Positions 1 to 9,120 of a stretch of DNA of 64,000 bases are shown piece by piece (within the stretch, counting starts at the first letter, position 1; each line of letters opens with the position of its first letter). The stretch comes from Ohessyouella blattaphilus (lineage in GTDB: Bacteria; Bacillota; Clostridia; Lachnospirales; Lachnospiraceae). The DNA is taken from positions 1 to 64,000 of the forward strand of contig NZ_JAMXOC010000011.1 in assembly GCF_024721265.1 (NCBI RefSeq), written 5' to 3'. The notes under the pieces are model-generated. The model saw only the letters and a program-made list of their open reading frames with translations, was not told the DNA's origin and ran no database searches. A program made the translations under genes and the position numbers.

Positions 1-551
1 TGCTCTGCTTCCGCCTTTTTAAGGTATGAAAAAAGACCCTTTCCTTGGGCCTTTGGCTTTTTACCTTCTCTTAACTTAAGCGGTTGTGATGCATGGATTG
101 TCTTCCTACTCTTTACTTCTTCTAGCTGACTCCTTAACAGGTCAATGACCTGATCCTTTGCTTTCAGGGCTTCCTTTTGCGCAGCCTGCTGCTGAGCATA
201 CGCGGACTCAAATTTAGATTCAATCACCTCCCTAATTATACCGCTTTCCTTGCTCATGCCTTCTACTTCTTTTTCTAATTCTTTTAGTTTAACCCCTAGT
301 GGTTCTAAGTTGACTAGCTGCTCCCGCAAGTGATTACGTCTAAGAACTTTGATCCCTTCTGCACCAGCACCTTTTTCGACTGTCTCTTTGATACTGTCAA
401 TTGGTACCGCATCTAATAGTGATATAAGACATTCGTGTCTTAACTGCCACTGGGTTATTTCTTCCAATAACTCTCGTCCTTTATCCGTAACTCCTAGTCC
501 CTGGGCAACGGTTAACTGGACGTCCTTAATATCTTCTACTCGTTTGCTCAA
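1..551 (-). CDS. Coiled-coil protein downstream of relaxase, partial
   Basis: A partial gene that runs off the left edge of the window. I translated it by hand because it opens with TTG (bases 549-551). The ribosome site AGGAGG lies five bases upstream, inside the last codons and stop of the relaxase gene, so the two are probably translationally coupled. At least 183 codons are open. The visible protein starts MSKRVEDIKDVQLTVAQGLG. From about residue 80 it becomes a long Glu/Lys/Gln-rich helix likely to form a coiled coil, with a basic stretch near residue 165. I do not recognise a named family. Its position suggests a relaxosome or transfer accessory protein, which is inference only. The C-terminus is missing, so a further domain cannot be excluded. 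Confidence 0.7.
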   Translation of the reverse strand, partial: MSKRVEDIKDVQLTVAQGLGVTDKGRELLEEITQWQLRHECLISLLDAVPIDSIKETVEKGAGAEGIKVLRRNHLREQLVNLEPLGVKLKELEKEVEGMSKESGIIREVIESKFESAYAQQQAAQKEALKAKDQVIDLLRSQLEEVKSRKTIHASQPLKLREGKKPKAQGKGLFSYLKKAEAE

Positions 552-553
552 TC

Positions 554-1915
554 CTACCTCCTTTCGAGCACGGGTGTGATAAGCACTTCTCTAACTTTAT
601 TTTCCTCACCGTCTTTGCTCAATCGCCGAACAATTGCTTTCTCCTTCCTAACATCTTTTAACTGGTTCTGAACCTCTGCAAGGTTATCTAAAAGTAAATC
701 ATAAGAAACCTTCTTTTCAAGGGCTTCTAACGCATCAATCACCTCTTCTGCCTGATCATCTTCCCTAGAAACACCTTCCAATAATCTTACTAAAGATTTG
801 TATCTTGAAGCCTCCGGTTCTCCAAGAATAGCTTTTAGATTACGCTCCTTCTCCTTTAAGAGTCGCTCCTGATCCAAGACTACCGCTAGGCGCTCTTTCA
901 TAGCGGTTGGCGCCCGGATATGATTACGAATAATATACCGACATTCTTCTTGAAGCTTATCCACCTTAAGCAATTCCCTTCGGACTTGATGGCTCTTTTT
1001 GTCATATCTAGAAAGAGTTCTAAAGTTGGCCAACCGAAACAGATTCCCGACTTTTCTCACTTGATATCTTGATAGTTTTCTTTGTGTTCTAGCAAAAGAC
1101 ATAACCCTTGCCCTGTTTAGCGTCGGCGTGTAATTGGGGCGATATGCTAACTCCACCTGAGCAATCTTCTTTTTAATTCCTGCAATCTTATACTCCTCTC
1201 CTAGGCGAAAATCGCGACGGCCTTTCTCACTTCCGGGAGCGTAGTAGGTAATGTACTCACCCTCATAACGAGAATTCCCCATGCGAAGCGTATACCCTAG
1301 CTTTTTCATCTCCTGAAGGTACTCTGAAAAGTCGCTTGCTCTACTGGCAGCGTAATTGATATCGTCCTTAATAATCGTTTTCCAGGTGGGACGTCCTCTT
1401 TTTTCTGCTAAATGCTCTGCGTAGTGTCTACCTACTCGTTCCTTTTCATAGCTCAGTTCTTTAAGACCATGCTTTCGACAAACCATATCTGTAATTGGCT
1501 GAATGTGTTTTTCCCAGTCTCCCTTTCGGTACTGATACTTATAACCACTGGTCCGGGAGACCGAATTAAAGCTTATGTGACCATGAATATGGGCGTGATC
1601 ATTATGAATGGCAAAGACATAATCGTAATGATCACCTAAAAACGCTTCGCAAAAATCCCGAATAACCTCATAAGCCTTTTCTTCATCTACTTCTCCTGGT
1701 GCAAAAGATATAACATAATGATAGGCTTTGCGCCCGTCTAGTTTTTCGTATATCTTTTTGGTTCTCATAAAATGATTGTAAACTTCCTCAGGCTCATTTC
1801 CTGAATTGCCGCCTACCCACAAACCACCACCGGTTTTGCTTGGCTCTAAGATGTAAACGAGGCTATTATAAAGATGTGATGACTGCTTAAGATGCATCAT
1901 CTTTGTTACTGCCAT
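554..1915 (-). CDS. MOBP-type relaxase (mobilisation nuclease)
   Basis: A relaxase of the Relaxase/Mobilization nuclease family (PF03432 type). It should nick the element's origin of transfer and lead the strand into the recipient. The histidine cluster NDHAHIHGHISFN has His at residues 107, 109, 111 and 113, matching the three-His metal site of MOBP-like relaxases. The catalytic Tyr is probably one of those in the first 60 residues (for example in SSHLYNSLVYIL), but I cannot assign it. The C-terminal half, from about residue 250, is basic and helical, as expected for the DNA- or partner-binding region. At 453 residues the length is normal. The start has AAAGGAG nearby, and the gene overlaps the upstream mobC-like gene by 29 bases. 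Confidence 0.9.
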   Translation of the reverse strand: MAVTKMMHLKQSSHLYNSLVYILEPSKTGGGLWVGGNSGNEPEEVYNHFMRTKKIYEKLDGRKAYHYVISFAPGEVDEEKAYEVIRDFCEAFLGDHYDYVFAIHNDHAHIHGHISFNSVSRTSGYKYQYRKGDWEKHIQPITDMVCRKHGLKELSYEKERVGRHYAEHLAEKRGRPTWKTIIKDDINYAASRASDFSEYLQEMKKLGYTLRMGNSRYEGEYITYYAPGSEKGRRDFRLGEEYKIAGIKKKIAQVELAYRPNYTPTLNRARVMSFARTQRKLSRYQVRKVGNLFRLANFRTLSRYDKKSHQVRRELLKVDKLQEECRYIIRNHIRAPTAMKERLAVVLDQERLLKEKERNLKAILGEPEASRYKSLVRLLEGVSREDDQAEEVIDALEALEKKVSYDLLLDNLAEVQNQLKDVRKEKAIVRRLSKDGEENKVREVLITPVLERR

Positions 1916-2264
1916 ATACGTTCTCCTTTTCTTCTATCTGATTCTGGTATTCCTCAAGCTTCGTGCAAAAATAGGATAACTCCGTTATAAGAGCTTCCCA
2001 ATCATGCCCCCTATCGGATCCTCTGTTAATTCTGTTAACGAGAAACCAAAGAGCTGTACTAAGCTTTCGGATCTGATAGATAAGTTCCCCTGTTTCCTCT
2101 GCTTCATACTCCTGAGACATCGAAAGGACTTTGGCTCTAACATAAGCGCTTAGATTAGCGGATCCCGACTGGGTCTTGCTCTTATTATCAAGACCAGCTA
2201 ATTCTTGAAGACGCTTTTTTTCTTTACTTGTTAGACGAATAATAAGGGTTTCCTTTCTTGCCAT
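1887..2264 (-). CDS. MobC-like relaxosome accessory protein
   Basis: A 125-residue protein that begins with a ribbon-helix-helix-like segment (KETLIIRLTSKEKKRLQELA) followed by an Ala/Ser-rich helix ending in SAYVRAKVLS. This layout is typical of MobC/MbeC-type plasmid mobilisation proteins, which bind near oriT and help the relaxase open the nick site. A second helical half (residues 55-115) ends in a Glu/Gln-rich tail. The ribosome site GGAAG lies six bases before the ATG. The 29-base overlap with the relaxase gene supports a shared relaxosome role. The family call rests on pattern and context, not a search. Confidence 0.75.
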   Translation of the reverse strand: MARKETLIIRLTSKEKKRLQELAGLDNKSKTQSGSANLSAYVRAKVLSMSQEYEAEETGELIYQIRKLSTALWFLVNRINRGSDRGHDWEALITELSYFCTKLEEYQNQIEEKENVYGSNKDDAS

Positions 2265-2283
2265 CTAAATCTTCCTTTCTGTA

Positions 2284-2311
2284 TAAAAAAAGAGAACCTT
2301 TTCAGCTCTCT
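2284..2311 (-). terminator. Intrinsic terminator between mob genes
   Basis: On the minus strand an imperfect hairpin with AGAGA/TCTCT arms and wobble pairs (2291-2311) is followed by a run of T at 2284-2290. It sits between the 2314-2676 gene and the mobC-like gene, so transcripts entering mobC must pass it or start after it. Confidence 0.6.
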
Positions 2312-2313
2312 AC

Positions 2314-2676
2314 CTACGTCTCCGATTCTATATCTCCAAAAAGCAATAGTTCGTCGATTTCGTCTCGTGTTAGTTGCCGGCGTTCTTCGGCCGGCTCTGT
2401 TTTAAGATCGCCTTCGCTCTCTGGCGCTGAACTAGAAATATCCATCCGTCCAATGTCTTCAGTAAGACCGGCTATCATGGATTTTAAATCTACTAACTCC
2501 TCTCTTAGACTTCCTTTAAACTCAGAGACTTCTTGCTTTAACTGCTGGATGTAAACCAGTTCTCTTAAGGCATGACTTATATAATCACTTTCCCTTGGAA
2601 AAGCTACCTTATCTCGAGACTCCAATAGTTCAATCACTTCATCCTCTAACCGATACTGCCTTCTTAACGTTTCCAT
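2314..2676 (-). CDS. Small helical protein, possible ribbon-helix-helix DNA-binding protein
   Basis: The first gene of the mob cluster, about 120 residues. I chose the ATG at 2674-2676 because AAAGGAG lies eight bases upstream (2685-2691). A longer reading from TTG at 2694 would place that ribosome site inside the gene. The N-terminus (METLRRQYRLEDEVIELLES) followed by a helix ending in SHALRELVYIQQ resembles a ribbon-helix-helix fold. The middle is a coiled coil and the C-terminus is acidic. Such proteins often bind oriT or autoregulate mob operons. The nearby repeat array at 2879-2989 is a candidate target, but I have no direct evidence for that. Confidence 0.6.
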   Translation of the reverse strand: METLRRQYRLEDEVIELLESRDKVAFPRESDYISHALRELVYIQQLKQEVSEFKGSLREELVDLKSMIAGLTEDIGRMDISSSAPESEGDLKTEPAEERRQLTRDEIDELLLFGDIESET

Positions 2677-2702
2677 CGTCCTTGCTCCTTTCAAAAACGG
2701 AT

Positions 2703-2736
2703 TAAAAAAGAGAACCGGCAGTCATCGCCAGTTCTC
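2703..2736 (-). terminator. Strong intrinsic terminator upstream of mob operon
   Basis: On the minus strand GAGAAC-TGGC pairs with GCCG-GTTCTC across a short loop (2710-2736), followed by TTTTTT. It lies just upstream of the first mob gene, so it should block read-through from the cargo genes or act as an attenuator in the mob leader. Confidence 0.75.
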
Positions 2737-2878
2737 CGCTAATATTTTGTTCACTTTGCTAATTCTAAAATATCATACTCTTTTTTTGCCGTCTACAGTC
2801 ATTTACTTTCAGTCACCCCTTCGAAGCCTTTTCCAGAAAGATGACGCTGATCTAGTTTCATAATTGCCAACTGCTTCT

Positions 2879-2989
2879 GTTGCCGCAGTTACTCCTTTAG
2901 CGTTGCCACAATTACTCCTTTTCGTTGCCGCAGTTACTCCTTTAGTGTTGCCGCAGTTACTCCTTTGACGTTGCCACAGTTACTCCTTT
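2879..2989. repeat. Five iteron-like direct repeats, 22-23 bp period
   Basis: Five near-identical 20-bp units (consensus GTTGCCRCARTTACTCCTTT) start at 2879, 2902, 2924, 2947 and 2970, separated by 2-3 variable bases. The period of 22-23 bp puts the units roughly on one face of the helix. Stops break the reading frames, so this is not a peptide repeat. On the minus strand every unit contains AAAGGAG. The position upstream of the relaxosome genes suggests an origin of transfer, a replication iteron array or an operator array. Confidence 0.85.
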
Positions 2990-3531
2990 ACGGTAAATTC
3001 CTATATGCAAGATACGTATTTTGTTTATACAAATACCTCTTGTTAGGGGCTCCGCCACCTAAGACCCTTATTTTACCACAAGCAAATTCTACGGCAACAT
3101 AACATAGAGCCCACGAAATATCCACCACAGCATTATAATAAAATAAAGCCGTTTCATAGAAATGAGACCTGAATATTAGGTGAAGCGCTTTTTCTACAAC
3201 TTTATTCTCAACATGCGGTAAAAGCAACTGATTTTGGCATTGCTAAGGCGAAATTATTTGTCTGCCCCTCATAGTGAACAATCAACTCTCTATCATGATT
3301 TCAATACTTTATAAATAAACCCTAAGATATAGTAATATATATAACTAAAAACAATGCTAAGTCATCCAACTAACTAAAACGCTTATAAGTAATATCCATT
3401 TTAACTTATAAGCATTTCTCCTTTTACTCCACAATTACTATTGACTATAACATCTTTTATATATTTTATACTAATCCCTTGAAAAATAATCTGAATTAAT
3501 TTTGTTTTTCATATAATAATTATAATAAATT
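2990..3531. other. AT-rich stretch without a convincing gene
   Basis: No gene could be supported here. A 79-codon minus-strand frame (2988-3227) is open but has no clear ribosome site, no recognisable domain, and its end touches the repeat array, so I regard it as doubtful. The part from about 3280 to 3531 is very AT-rich and probably carries the end of the restriction-modification operon and upstream mob sequences. Together with the iteron-like array this is the best place to look for oriT. Confidence 0.5.
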
Positions 3532-5880
3532 CTATAATGTATATACCCCTGGGTAATATAGTTCTAACGATTTAATTAAATCCTTACCATTGACAAGGAT
3601 AACTTGCGTAATTCTGGCTTCATCCCTGCCTTCCTTTGTAAAATTAGAAGTTGTAACTACCCAAGCTTTTTTTGCATTACGGCTTCGCATATAACTATCT
3701 ACGCGTTGAATGGGGGTGGAACCAATATTATTACCTTCACGATATCTTTTACACTGGATCAACTCTAGCTCTCCATCCGCATTTGTAGCCAAAATATCAA
3801 CTCCCCTATCACATGCTTGTCCGATAACTTTAGCTTCTACGAACCCACGTTTTAAGAAGTAATCCGCAATAAGCTTTTCAAAATCACTTGGATCCATTGT
3901 TCGTAGATTTATTCGTCCTGAAACCGAATAACTAGGAACCGGCTCTTTTACATAAAACTTTCCTTGCTCTCTATCCTCATATGTATATGTTGTCAACAAT
4001 TCGGGGATCAATCTATTTGATGTATGTAATTTCTCTATTATCTCTCTACTACCATTTTCCATAAATGTAGCTAAATGAATCACATATTCTTCAAATCTAA
4101 ATCCTCGTCCCCCTTCCGTAAGCTCTTCTATAACTACGGGAACAAATTCTCGTAGCCTGATTTCAGCATTCATATCTTTATTCATATAATCGTATGGAGA
4201 AATGCCCGTAAGCCTGTATTGAGCACCATCATGATATGTATAGCGAGCAAGAGTACTTTTAATCTTATTTGTATATTGAGAACCCATTAATTTTATTAAA
4301 CCAACGCTTCGTAATTGTGATTGCATTTCTTGATTAAATCTCACAATTGTAAATGGATTCCCCAAATCAGTAGCAGCCTTGGATGCTGCAAGATAAATAA
4401 GTTCATCTACATCCAAATCCCCTTCATACCAACGCCTCTCATTATCATCCAATTTCAAAAAAACAAAACAAACATCATTTTTAAATGTCCATGCTGCAGA
4501 TGCTATTACTCTCATTGATGGATCCGATGTATCAACTGGAATAGATATTATAGGTTCCATACCATGTTTCCTGCCAAAATGCTTTAGTTTATTTAAATCA
4601 CTTATCCAATCACTTTGCTCTGGCCTAAAATATAAAACAACAAAACCATGTTTTTTAACTACTCGTGCCGACTCTATAATCAATGTTTCTATATCATCTA
4701 AGAACTGTACCTTATTGTGTTTATTACTTCTTTTCCTTGCATTGCTAATGACAACCTCTTTATTCAAACGAACTACATCCTTTGATAAATCGTATGATAG
4801 AAAAGGATGCACTCGTTGCGCATGCTCAAAATACTGTGCGTTATCTCCATATGGCGGATCTGTTAAAACTAGATCAACAGTACCATCTGCTATCTTCGAA
4901 AAAAATTCTCGGAAATCCTTACAGTTAATACTTGTATTTTTCAGTTTGAATTGTTGAGCTAATATATAAGTACGACGCGCTTTTATCTTTTCTAGATAAC
5001 GATGTAGTAGGTTTGTCTCTTTTAAACGATTTTCCGGGCAATGATTATCTTGACTCTTACTCCTATAATCTGTATATTTCCCCAAGTGAATAATTGATAT
5101 GAATGCATCCTCAAAAAAATCTCTAATATTTTCTGGGAGTCTTTGTATCCCATTATGCAAACATACCAAAGCTATTTTCTGTCTAGTTGAAAACAAATTC
5201 TTATATTTTGTATAGGTTGGTGCTGTAAAATTTAACCGAGAGTTTTCTATTAATGTCGCATCAGGAAACTCAACCTGTATTGAATGCAATGATTGTCTTA
5301 TCTTTTCATCAAAATCGTCATAATGCTTTTCTGTACAACCACATGAACAACGATATTTCTGACGAAAAATCACATTCTCACCGTTAACCTTTCCCATACG
5401 TTCATGCTTCATAGGATGATAATATTCTTCTGGATCTCGATCAAAAAACAATGCATCAAACAATAACTCCTTTTCGCATTTGGGACATTTAGTCATATAT
5501 ATTTTATTCATAATAGGATTAATATCAGATAATAACTGTTGTAAACCATTATGATATTCTGCCTCAGTTAGCGCACCCTTAAATGGAGCAGTCGCCATCC
5601 TATATGCATAAGGTTCCCATTCATTTGCCTCTATGTTTCTATTACAGTCTTGAGCAGCGTATACAAAAGTACCCGAGCCACAAAACGGATCACAAACTGT
5701 TGCGCCAGTTTCAGTCAAATTCTCAATTATTGCAGCTGCTATAGCCCTGCTTTTGCGACCAATAAAAGGAAATATTTGTTCACTCTGTTCACGTTTCCGT
5801 GGTTGCATTATTTCTGTTTGAAGTTTAATAATTTTTTGACGCAAATCTTCCTGATGTGTATAATCCAGTAACCAATACAT
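3532..5880 (-). CDS. DNA methyltransferase fused to Mrr-type restriction nuclease
   Basis: A 782-residue two-function protein. Residues 64-70 (DPFCGSG) are the S-adenosylmethionine motif and 341-346 (DPPYGD) the catalytic motif of an amino-methyltransferase acting on adenine N6 or cytosine N4. A zinc-ribbon-like Cys set (CPKC near 132, CSCGC near 178) lies between them. The last ~120 residues form an Mrr-like endonuclease domain with the PD-(D/E)xK pattern: Asp695, then Gln709 and Lys711 in LIQCKRY. One chain can therefore both modify and cut. I chose the ATG at 5878-5880 because it shares one base with the upstream stop (TAATG) and has GGAGGGAG before it. It is co-transcribed with the dual methyltransferase gene and is AT-rich compared with the chromosomal genes to the right, suggesting acquired cargo. 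Confidence 0.88.
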   Translation of the reverse strand: MYWLLDYTHQEDLRQKIIKLQTEIMQPRKREQSEQIFPFIGRKSRAIAAAIIENLTETGATVCDPFCGSGTFVYAAQDCNRNIEANEWEPYAYRMATAPFKGALTEAEYHNGLQQLLSDINPIMNKIYMTKCPKCEKELLFDALFFDRDPEEYYHPMKHERMGKVNGENVIFRQKYRCSCGCTEKHYDDFDEKIRQSLHSIQVEFPDATLIENSRLNFTAPTYTKYKNLFSTRQKIALVCLHNGIQRLPENIRDFFEDAFISIIHLGKYTDYRSKSQDNHCPENRLKETNLLHRYLEKIKARRTYILAQQFKLKNTSINCKDFREFFSKIADGTVDLVLTDPPYGDNAQYFEHAQRVHPFLSYDLSKDVVRLNKEVVISNARKRSNKHNKVQFLDDIETLIIESARVVKKHGFVVLYFRPEQSDWISDLNKLKHFGRKHGMEPIISIPVDTSDPSMRVIASAAWTFKNDVCFVFLKLDDNERRWYEGDLDVDELIYLAASKAATDLGNPFTIVRFNQEMQSQLRSVGLIKLMGSQYTNKIKSTLARYTYHDGAQYRLTGISPYDYMNKDMNAEIRLREFVPVVIEELTEGGRGFRFEEYVIHLATFMENGSREIIEKLHTSNRLIPELLTTYTYEDREQGKFYVKEPVPSYSVSGRINLRTMDPSDFEKLIADYFLKRGFVEAKVIGQACDRGVDILATNADGELELIQCKRYREGNNIGSTPIQRVDSYMRSRNAKKAWVVTTSNFTKEGRDEARITQVILVNGKDLIKSLELYYPGVYTL

Positions 5881-8783
5881 TAGCTCTCCCTCCAATATCC
5901 ATTTTCAAATTCAAACTTCCCCTTAATTACGTCAATAAATGTAGAATACTTCTTAGATAGACACTCCAAATATCCTTCCTCGATTGCATTCTTTAGCATT
6001 CCATAATCGTATAAATCCTGAGATGTGACATTTTCACGTGTTCTAATAATACTAGATGCACATTCTGTAGCTAAAGAAACTGCGTCATCTATTGTTCCTG
6101 TATATTGTTTATCAATATTATTAGTTGCTTTTTTAAATATCAAAATATAGTTACCATCCAATGTACTTTTGGGAGACATAATCGTCTTAAATGATTTCCT
6201 TGGTGCTGCTACTGGTATTTGATCACAATATTGCAAACTAGCCTTTCTCATCAAAGAAATAATCTTCCTCCAAGATTTCAAATCAAATGAATGATAAAAC
6301 ATAATATAATAAGCTCCATTTTTTAGTGCTTTTGCCGTTCGCTCCACCACTAACTGATAAACATTATAAAAATCATTATCATCTTTATTTCGACTTGGTG
6401 CATCAGAAACAACTAATTCATCATCTAACTTAAGGTAATCACTATTTTGTAATATATCATTCCATAGTTGACTATACTCAAGGTATGGTACTTGATCTGT
6501 ATATGGCGGATCAGTTAAAACTAGATCAATACAATTTGTAGGTAACTCATCATCTAATAACACTTGTGCCGGTCGGTTATAAATCCTTATGCTTTCAGTA
6601 GAACTATTCACATCTTCAGATAGGCTAACTTTACAATTATCACGTAGAAATACAAGACCATTGTATACTGCCGATATTTTCTTCTGAATAATAAAAACTG
6701 CATTTCTGGATGTTGCATCCTTTTTGGGTAACCAGTAAGGCATCTGGCTTGATGCTTTCTTATCTGATAATTTAATCAAATTGATTGCCGATGATACAAC
6801 CAACTCAATAACATCGTATCCATACATTTTTTTATTCTTAAATTCATAAAGCAACAACATAATTTTATCTAATGCATATAAATTTCTCAAACAAAAATAG
6901 TCAAATATCGTTGCCCCTTCCTTTATAGCAATTCTTGAGTTAGGAATCAAAGGATGATTTTCAAGTACCTTAAGTTTTTTCTTTTCATATTCAAAATAAT
7001 GTGAAATAAAATCATTTGAAGCCATTTCACTCTTTCTCCCAGAAAACTTTTTACCGTCAAATGTCTTATACCAATATTTAGTAGGGATCATTTTTCCGTT
7101 TATACTATCAAAATGACACCTCTCGATTATTTGCTCTATATTATCTGCTTGATACTTGTAAAGTGAACCGCATGCTTCTTGAACTTGCAATTCAAATTCA
7201 GATAGAGTTTCTTTTAACCTTTTTAAATCCCATGATTTAAGTGAAACCCTACACAACCGATAAGCGACAGGATTTATATCTGTACCAATTGCCAATCTTG
7301 ATAATTTACTCGCTTCAATAATAGTAGTTCCAGATCCAAACATGGGATCATAAACTGTCTCTCCTGGATTAGTAAAACACTCAATCAACGAGGCTACTAC
7401 ATTGTAAGGTTTCCGTGCCATATAATTGTGGATAAACCCACCTGGATTATCCACAATTGGCTTCATCCCCTTTAGCCGATTTATAGCATTATCAATTATT
7501 TCATCTTTATTAGCTGTATTCATACAAATAAATAGATATTCTTCTACTTTCATGTTTGATTCAGATACTCTTCCTTGTTTAGAATGATTCAATCCTACTT
7601 TCACAATCCTATATTGATAGTAATTGCCCACCAACTCTGCTAATGCGTCTATAGGGACTATCGAGTTATCTGAATAACTTATTATTAACTTGGTTTTATT
7701 AACAGCACACTTTGATATCAATCTTTCAAAAGCACCAAGTGCTGCAGCTTTCTTTCCAAAGTCTGATACATTTCTATCTTGACGATATCTTCCCACGGAA
7801 TATGCATTTCGCTGTGAGTTAATTGCTAATTGTGGGTAATCATACAAGCATAACGTGTTAAGAACATGATAATATCTTGAATAATGCTCTTTAAAATATG
7901 GTGGGTCTGCATATACTAGAACACTTTTATTCAAGGAGATAGATTCTAAACACTCGAGAAAATCCAAATTATAGCATTTAAAATCTTTTTTATTATTGTT
8001 TGCAAGCCCTTCTGCTCTGTAAGAATCTATAACCCGAACAAATTCATTAATTATATTGCGACTTCGTTTTTGAGCCAAGTTCTTGTATGTTGTAGCACTC
8101 TTAACTTTTAGAAACTGAGCAAAATGTGTTGTGGTCGAAGCTACTGAACTCATAGCTGACATCAAAGCCGTTAGAAGAAATTTTATTTGTTCATTATCCT
8201 CCAAATTCATAATCGCTGCTCTTATAGCATCAATTTGGCAACACTGATTTATACCAAAATAAGCATTCGCATAGTATGTTAGAAAAAGACAAGGGAAAGG
8301 AACTGATTGTTTCTCCTGTCCTGGAATTACCATATCAACTAACTTTTTTAATTCACCATAGAATTCCTTTTTTGTTTCATTGTCAAAAACTGACGGTGTT
8401 GCTTCAACGAAATCTGCATAAGAAGCATAATTATCATAACTATCCTGCAAATACATACTTTCCATTGATAATATCTCGGCTAACATCTCCGAAGATTTTT
8501 TATAATAATAAGAGACGTCACTCAAAAAAGACTGTTGTTGAGTATAGGTAAACATGCAACCATTTAAAATACTACTATTTATAATATGAGAATATGGTTC
8601 TAAATCGTTACTAATTATATTCTTGTATTTTTTCAAAGCATAACCAACCGAACCGGTTCCTGCAAATAAATCAACTACCGTTCCTACTTCTTTATCACTG
8701 ACAATAGGTGTGCAAATACTATCAAGCAAGCGACTTTTACTCCCCATATACTGTAAAGTTTGTATCTGATTAAATTCTAGCAT
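5880..8783 (-). CDS. Dual-domain DNA methyltransferase (D12-type plus N6/N4-type)
   Basis: A protein of 967 residues that contains two separate methyltransferases. The N-terminal half is of the D12/Dam type: YMGSKSRLL, then FAGTGS at 40-45 and DPPYF at 293-297. The C-terminal half is of the N6_N4_Mtase type: DPMFGSG at 479-485 and DPPYTD at 758-763. Two domains in one chain are common where an asymmetric site needs each strand modified by its own enzyme. I chose the ATG at 8781-8783 because GGAG lies seven bases before it; an upstream frame extends to 8846 inside the regulator gene. The gene overlaps the Xre regulator by 14 bases and couples to the nuclease fusion by TAATG. Confidence 0.88.
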   Translation of the reverse strand: MLEFNQIQTLQYMGSKSRLLDSICTPIVSDKEVGTVVDLFAGTGSVGYALKKYKNIISNDLEPYSHIINSSILNGCMFTYTQQQSFLSDVSYYYKKSSEMLAEILSMESMYLQDSYDNYASYADFVEATPSVFDNETKKEFYGELKKLVDMVIPGQEKQSVPFPCLFLTYYANAYFGINQCCQIDAIRAAIMNLEDNEQIKFLLTALMSAMSSVASTTTHFAQFLKVKSATTYKNLAQKRSRNIINEFVRVIDSYRAEGLANNNKKDFKCYNLDFLECLESISLNKSVLVYADPPYFKEHYSRYYHVLNTLCLYDYPQLAINSQRNAYSVGRYRQDRNVSDFGKKAAALGAFERLISKCAVNKTKLIISYSDNSIVPIDALAELVGNYYQYRIVKVGLNHSKQGRVSESNMKVEEYLFICMNTANKDEIIDNAINRLKGMKPIVDNPGGFIHNYMARKPYNVVASLIECFTNPGETVYDPMFGSGTTIIEASKLSRLAIGTDINPVAYRLCRVSLKSWDLKRLKETLSEFELQVQEACGSLYKYQADNIEQIIERCHFDSINGKMIPTKYWYKTFDGKKFSGRKSEMASNDFISHYFEYEKKKLKVLENHPLIPNSRIAIKEGATIFDYFCLRNLYALDKIMLLLYEFKNKKMYGYDVIELVVSSAINLIKLSDKKASSQMPYWLPKKDATSRNAVFIIQKKISAVYNGLVFLRDNCKVSLSEDVNSSTESIRIYNRPAQVLLDDELPTNCIDLVLTDPPYTDQVPYLEYSQLWNDILQNSDYLKLDDELVVSDAPSRNKDDNDFYNVYQLVVERTAKALKNGAYYIMFYHSFDLKSWRKIISLMRKASLQYCDQIPVAAPRKSFKTIMSPKSTLDGNYILIFKKATNNIDKQYTGTIDDAVSLATECASSIIRTRENVTSQDLYDYGMLKNAIEEGYLECLSKKYSTFIDVIKGKFEFENGYWRES

Positions 8784-9012
8784 TATCATTCTCCATCGTT
8801 TGCATATCTCTATTTTTAATAATCTCAACAATGTCGCCGAAGTCACAATCTAAAAAGAGACATATCTTTTCCAAACTTTCCATCGATACACACTCATCCT
8901 TGCTCAATCGTGAGAGGACATTGCCGCTTATCCCAGAACCCCTTTGCAATTCAATTCTTTTTAATTTTTTATCTATCAATAACTTCCATAATTTATTATA
9001 ACTAATAGCCAT
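8770..9012 (-). CDS. Xre/Cro-family regulator of the restriction-modification operon
   Basis: An 80-residue helix-turn-helix protein of the short Cro/C1 type (PF13443-like): YNKLWKLLIDKKLKRIELQR, a recognition segment around SGISGNVLSRLSKDE, then LEKICLFLDCDFGDIVEI. Small Xre proteins ahead of methyltransferase genes often act as controller proteins that delay nuclease expression until the DNA is methylated. It is the first gene of a three-gene operon and overlaps the dual methyltransferase by 14 bases. AAGGAGG precedes the ATG. A short dyad near its promoter (9066-9077) may be its own operator. Confidence 0.82.
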   Translation of the reverse strand: MAISYNKLWKLLIDKKLKRIELQRGSGISGNVLSRLSKDECVSMESLEKICLFLDCDFGDIVEIIKNRDMQTMENDNARI

Positions 9013-9058
9013 GAGCTACCTCCTTCACCTCGGATATGAACTATATTTATTTCGGTTA

Positions 9059-9077
9059 ATTATATCACGCTATCGTG
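9059..9077 (-). promoter_or_regulatory. Possible promoter -10 and operator for the Xre operon
   Basis: On the minus strand TATAAT (9059-9064) lies about 50 bases upstream of the regulator start. Next to it is a small dyad CACG-CTAT-CGTG (9066-9077). No good -35 sits at 17 bases, which would suit an activator- or repressor-controlled promoter. The evidence is short sequence only. Confidence 0.35.
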
Positions 9078-9120
9078 TGTAAATCTACCGTTTTCATCCT
9101 TTAGTTTTCGTTTTTGGTGG

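Noticed and set aside
2879-2989. Repeat array as CRISPR
   Set aside because: Separators are only 2-3 bases, far too short for spacers, and there are no cas genes.
2988-3227. A 79-codon minus-strand open frame
   Set aside because: No clear ribosome site or known motif, and it runs into the repeat array.
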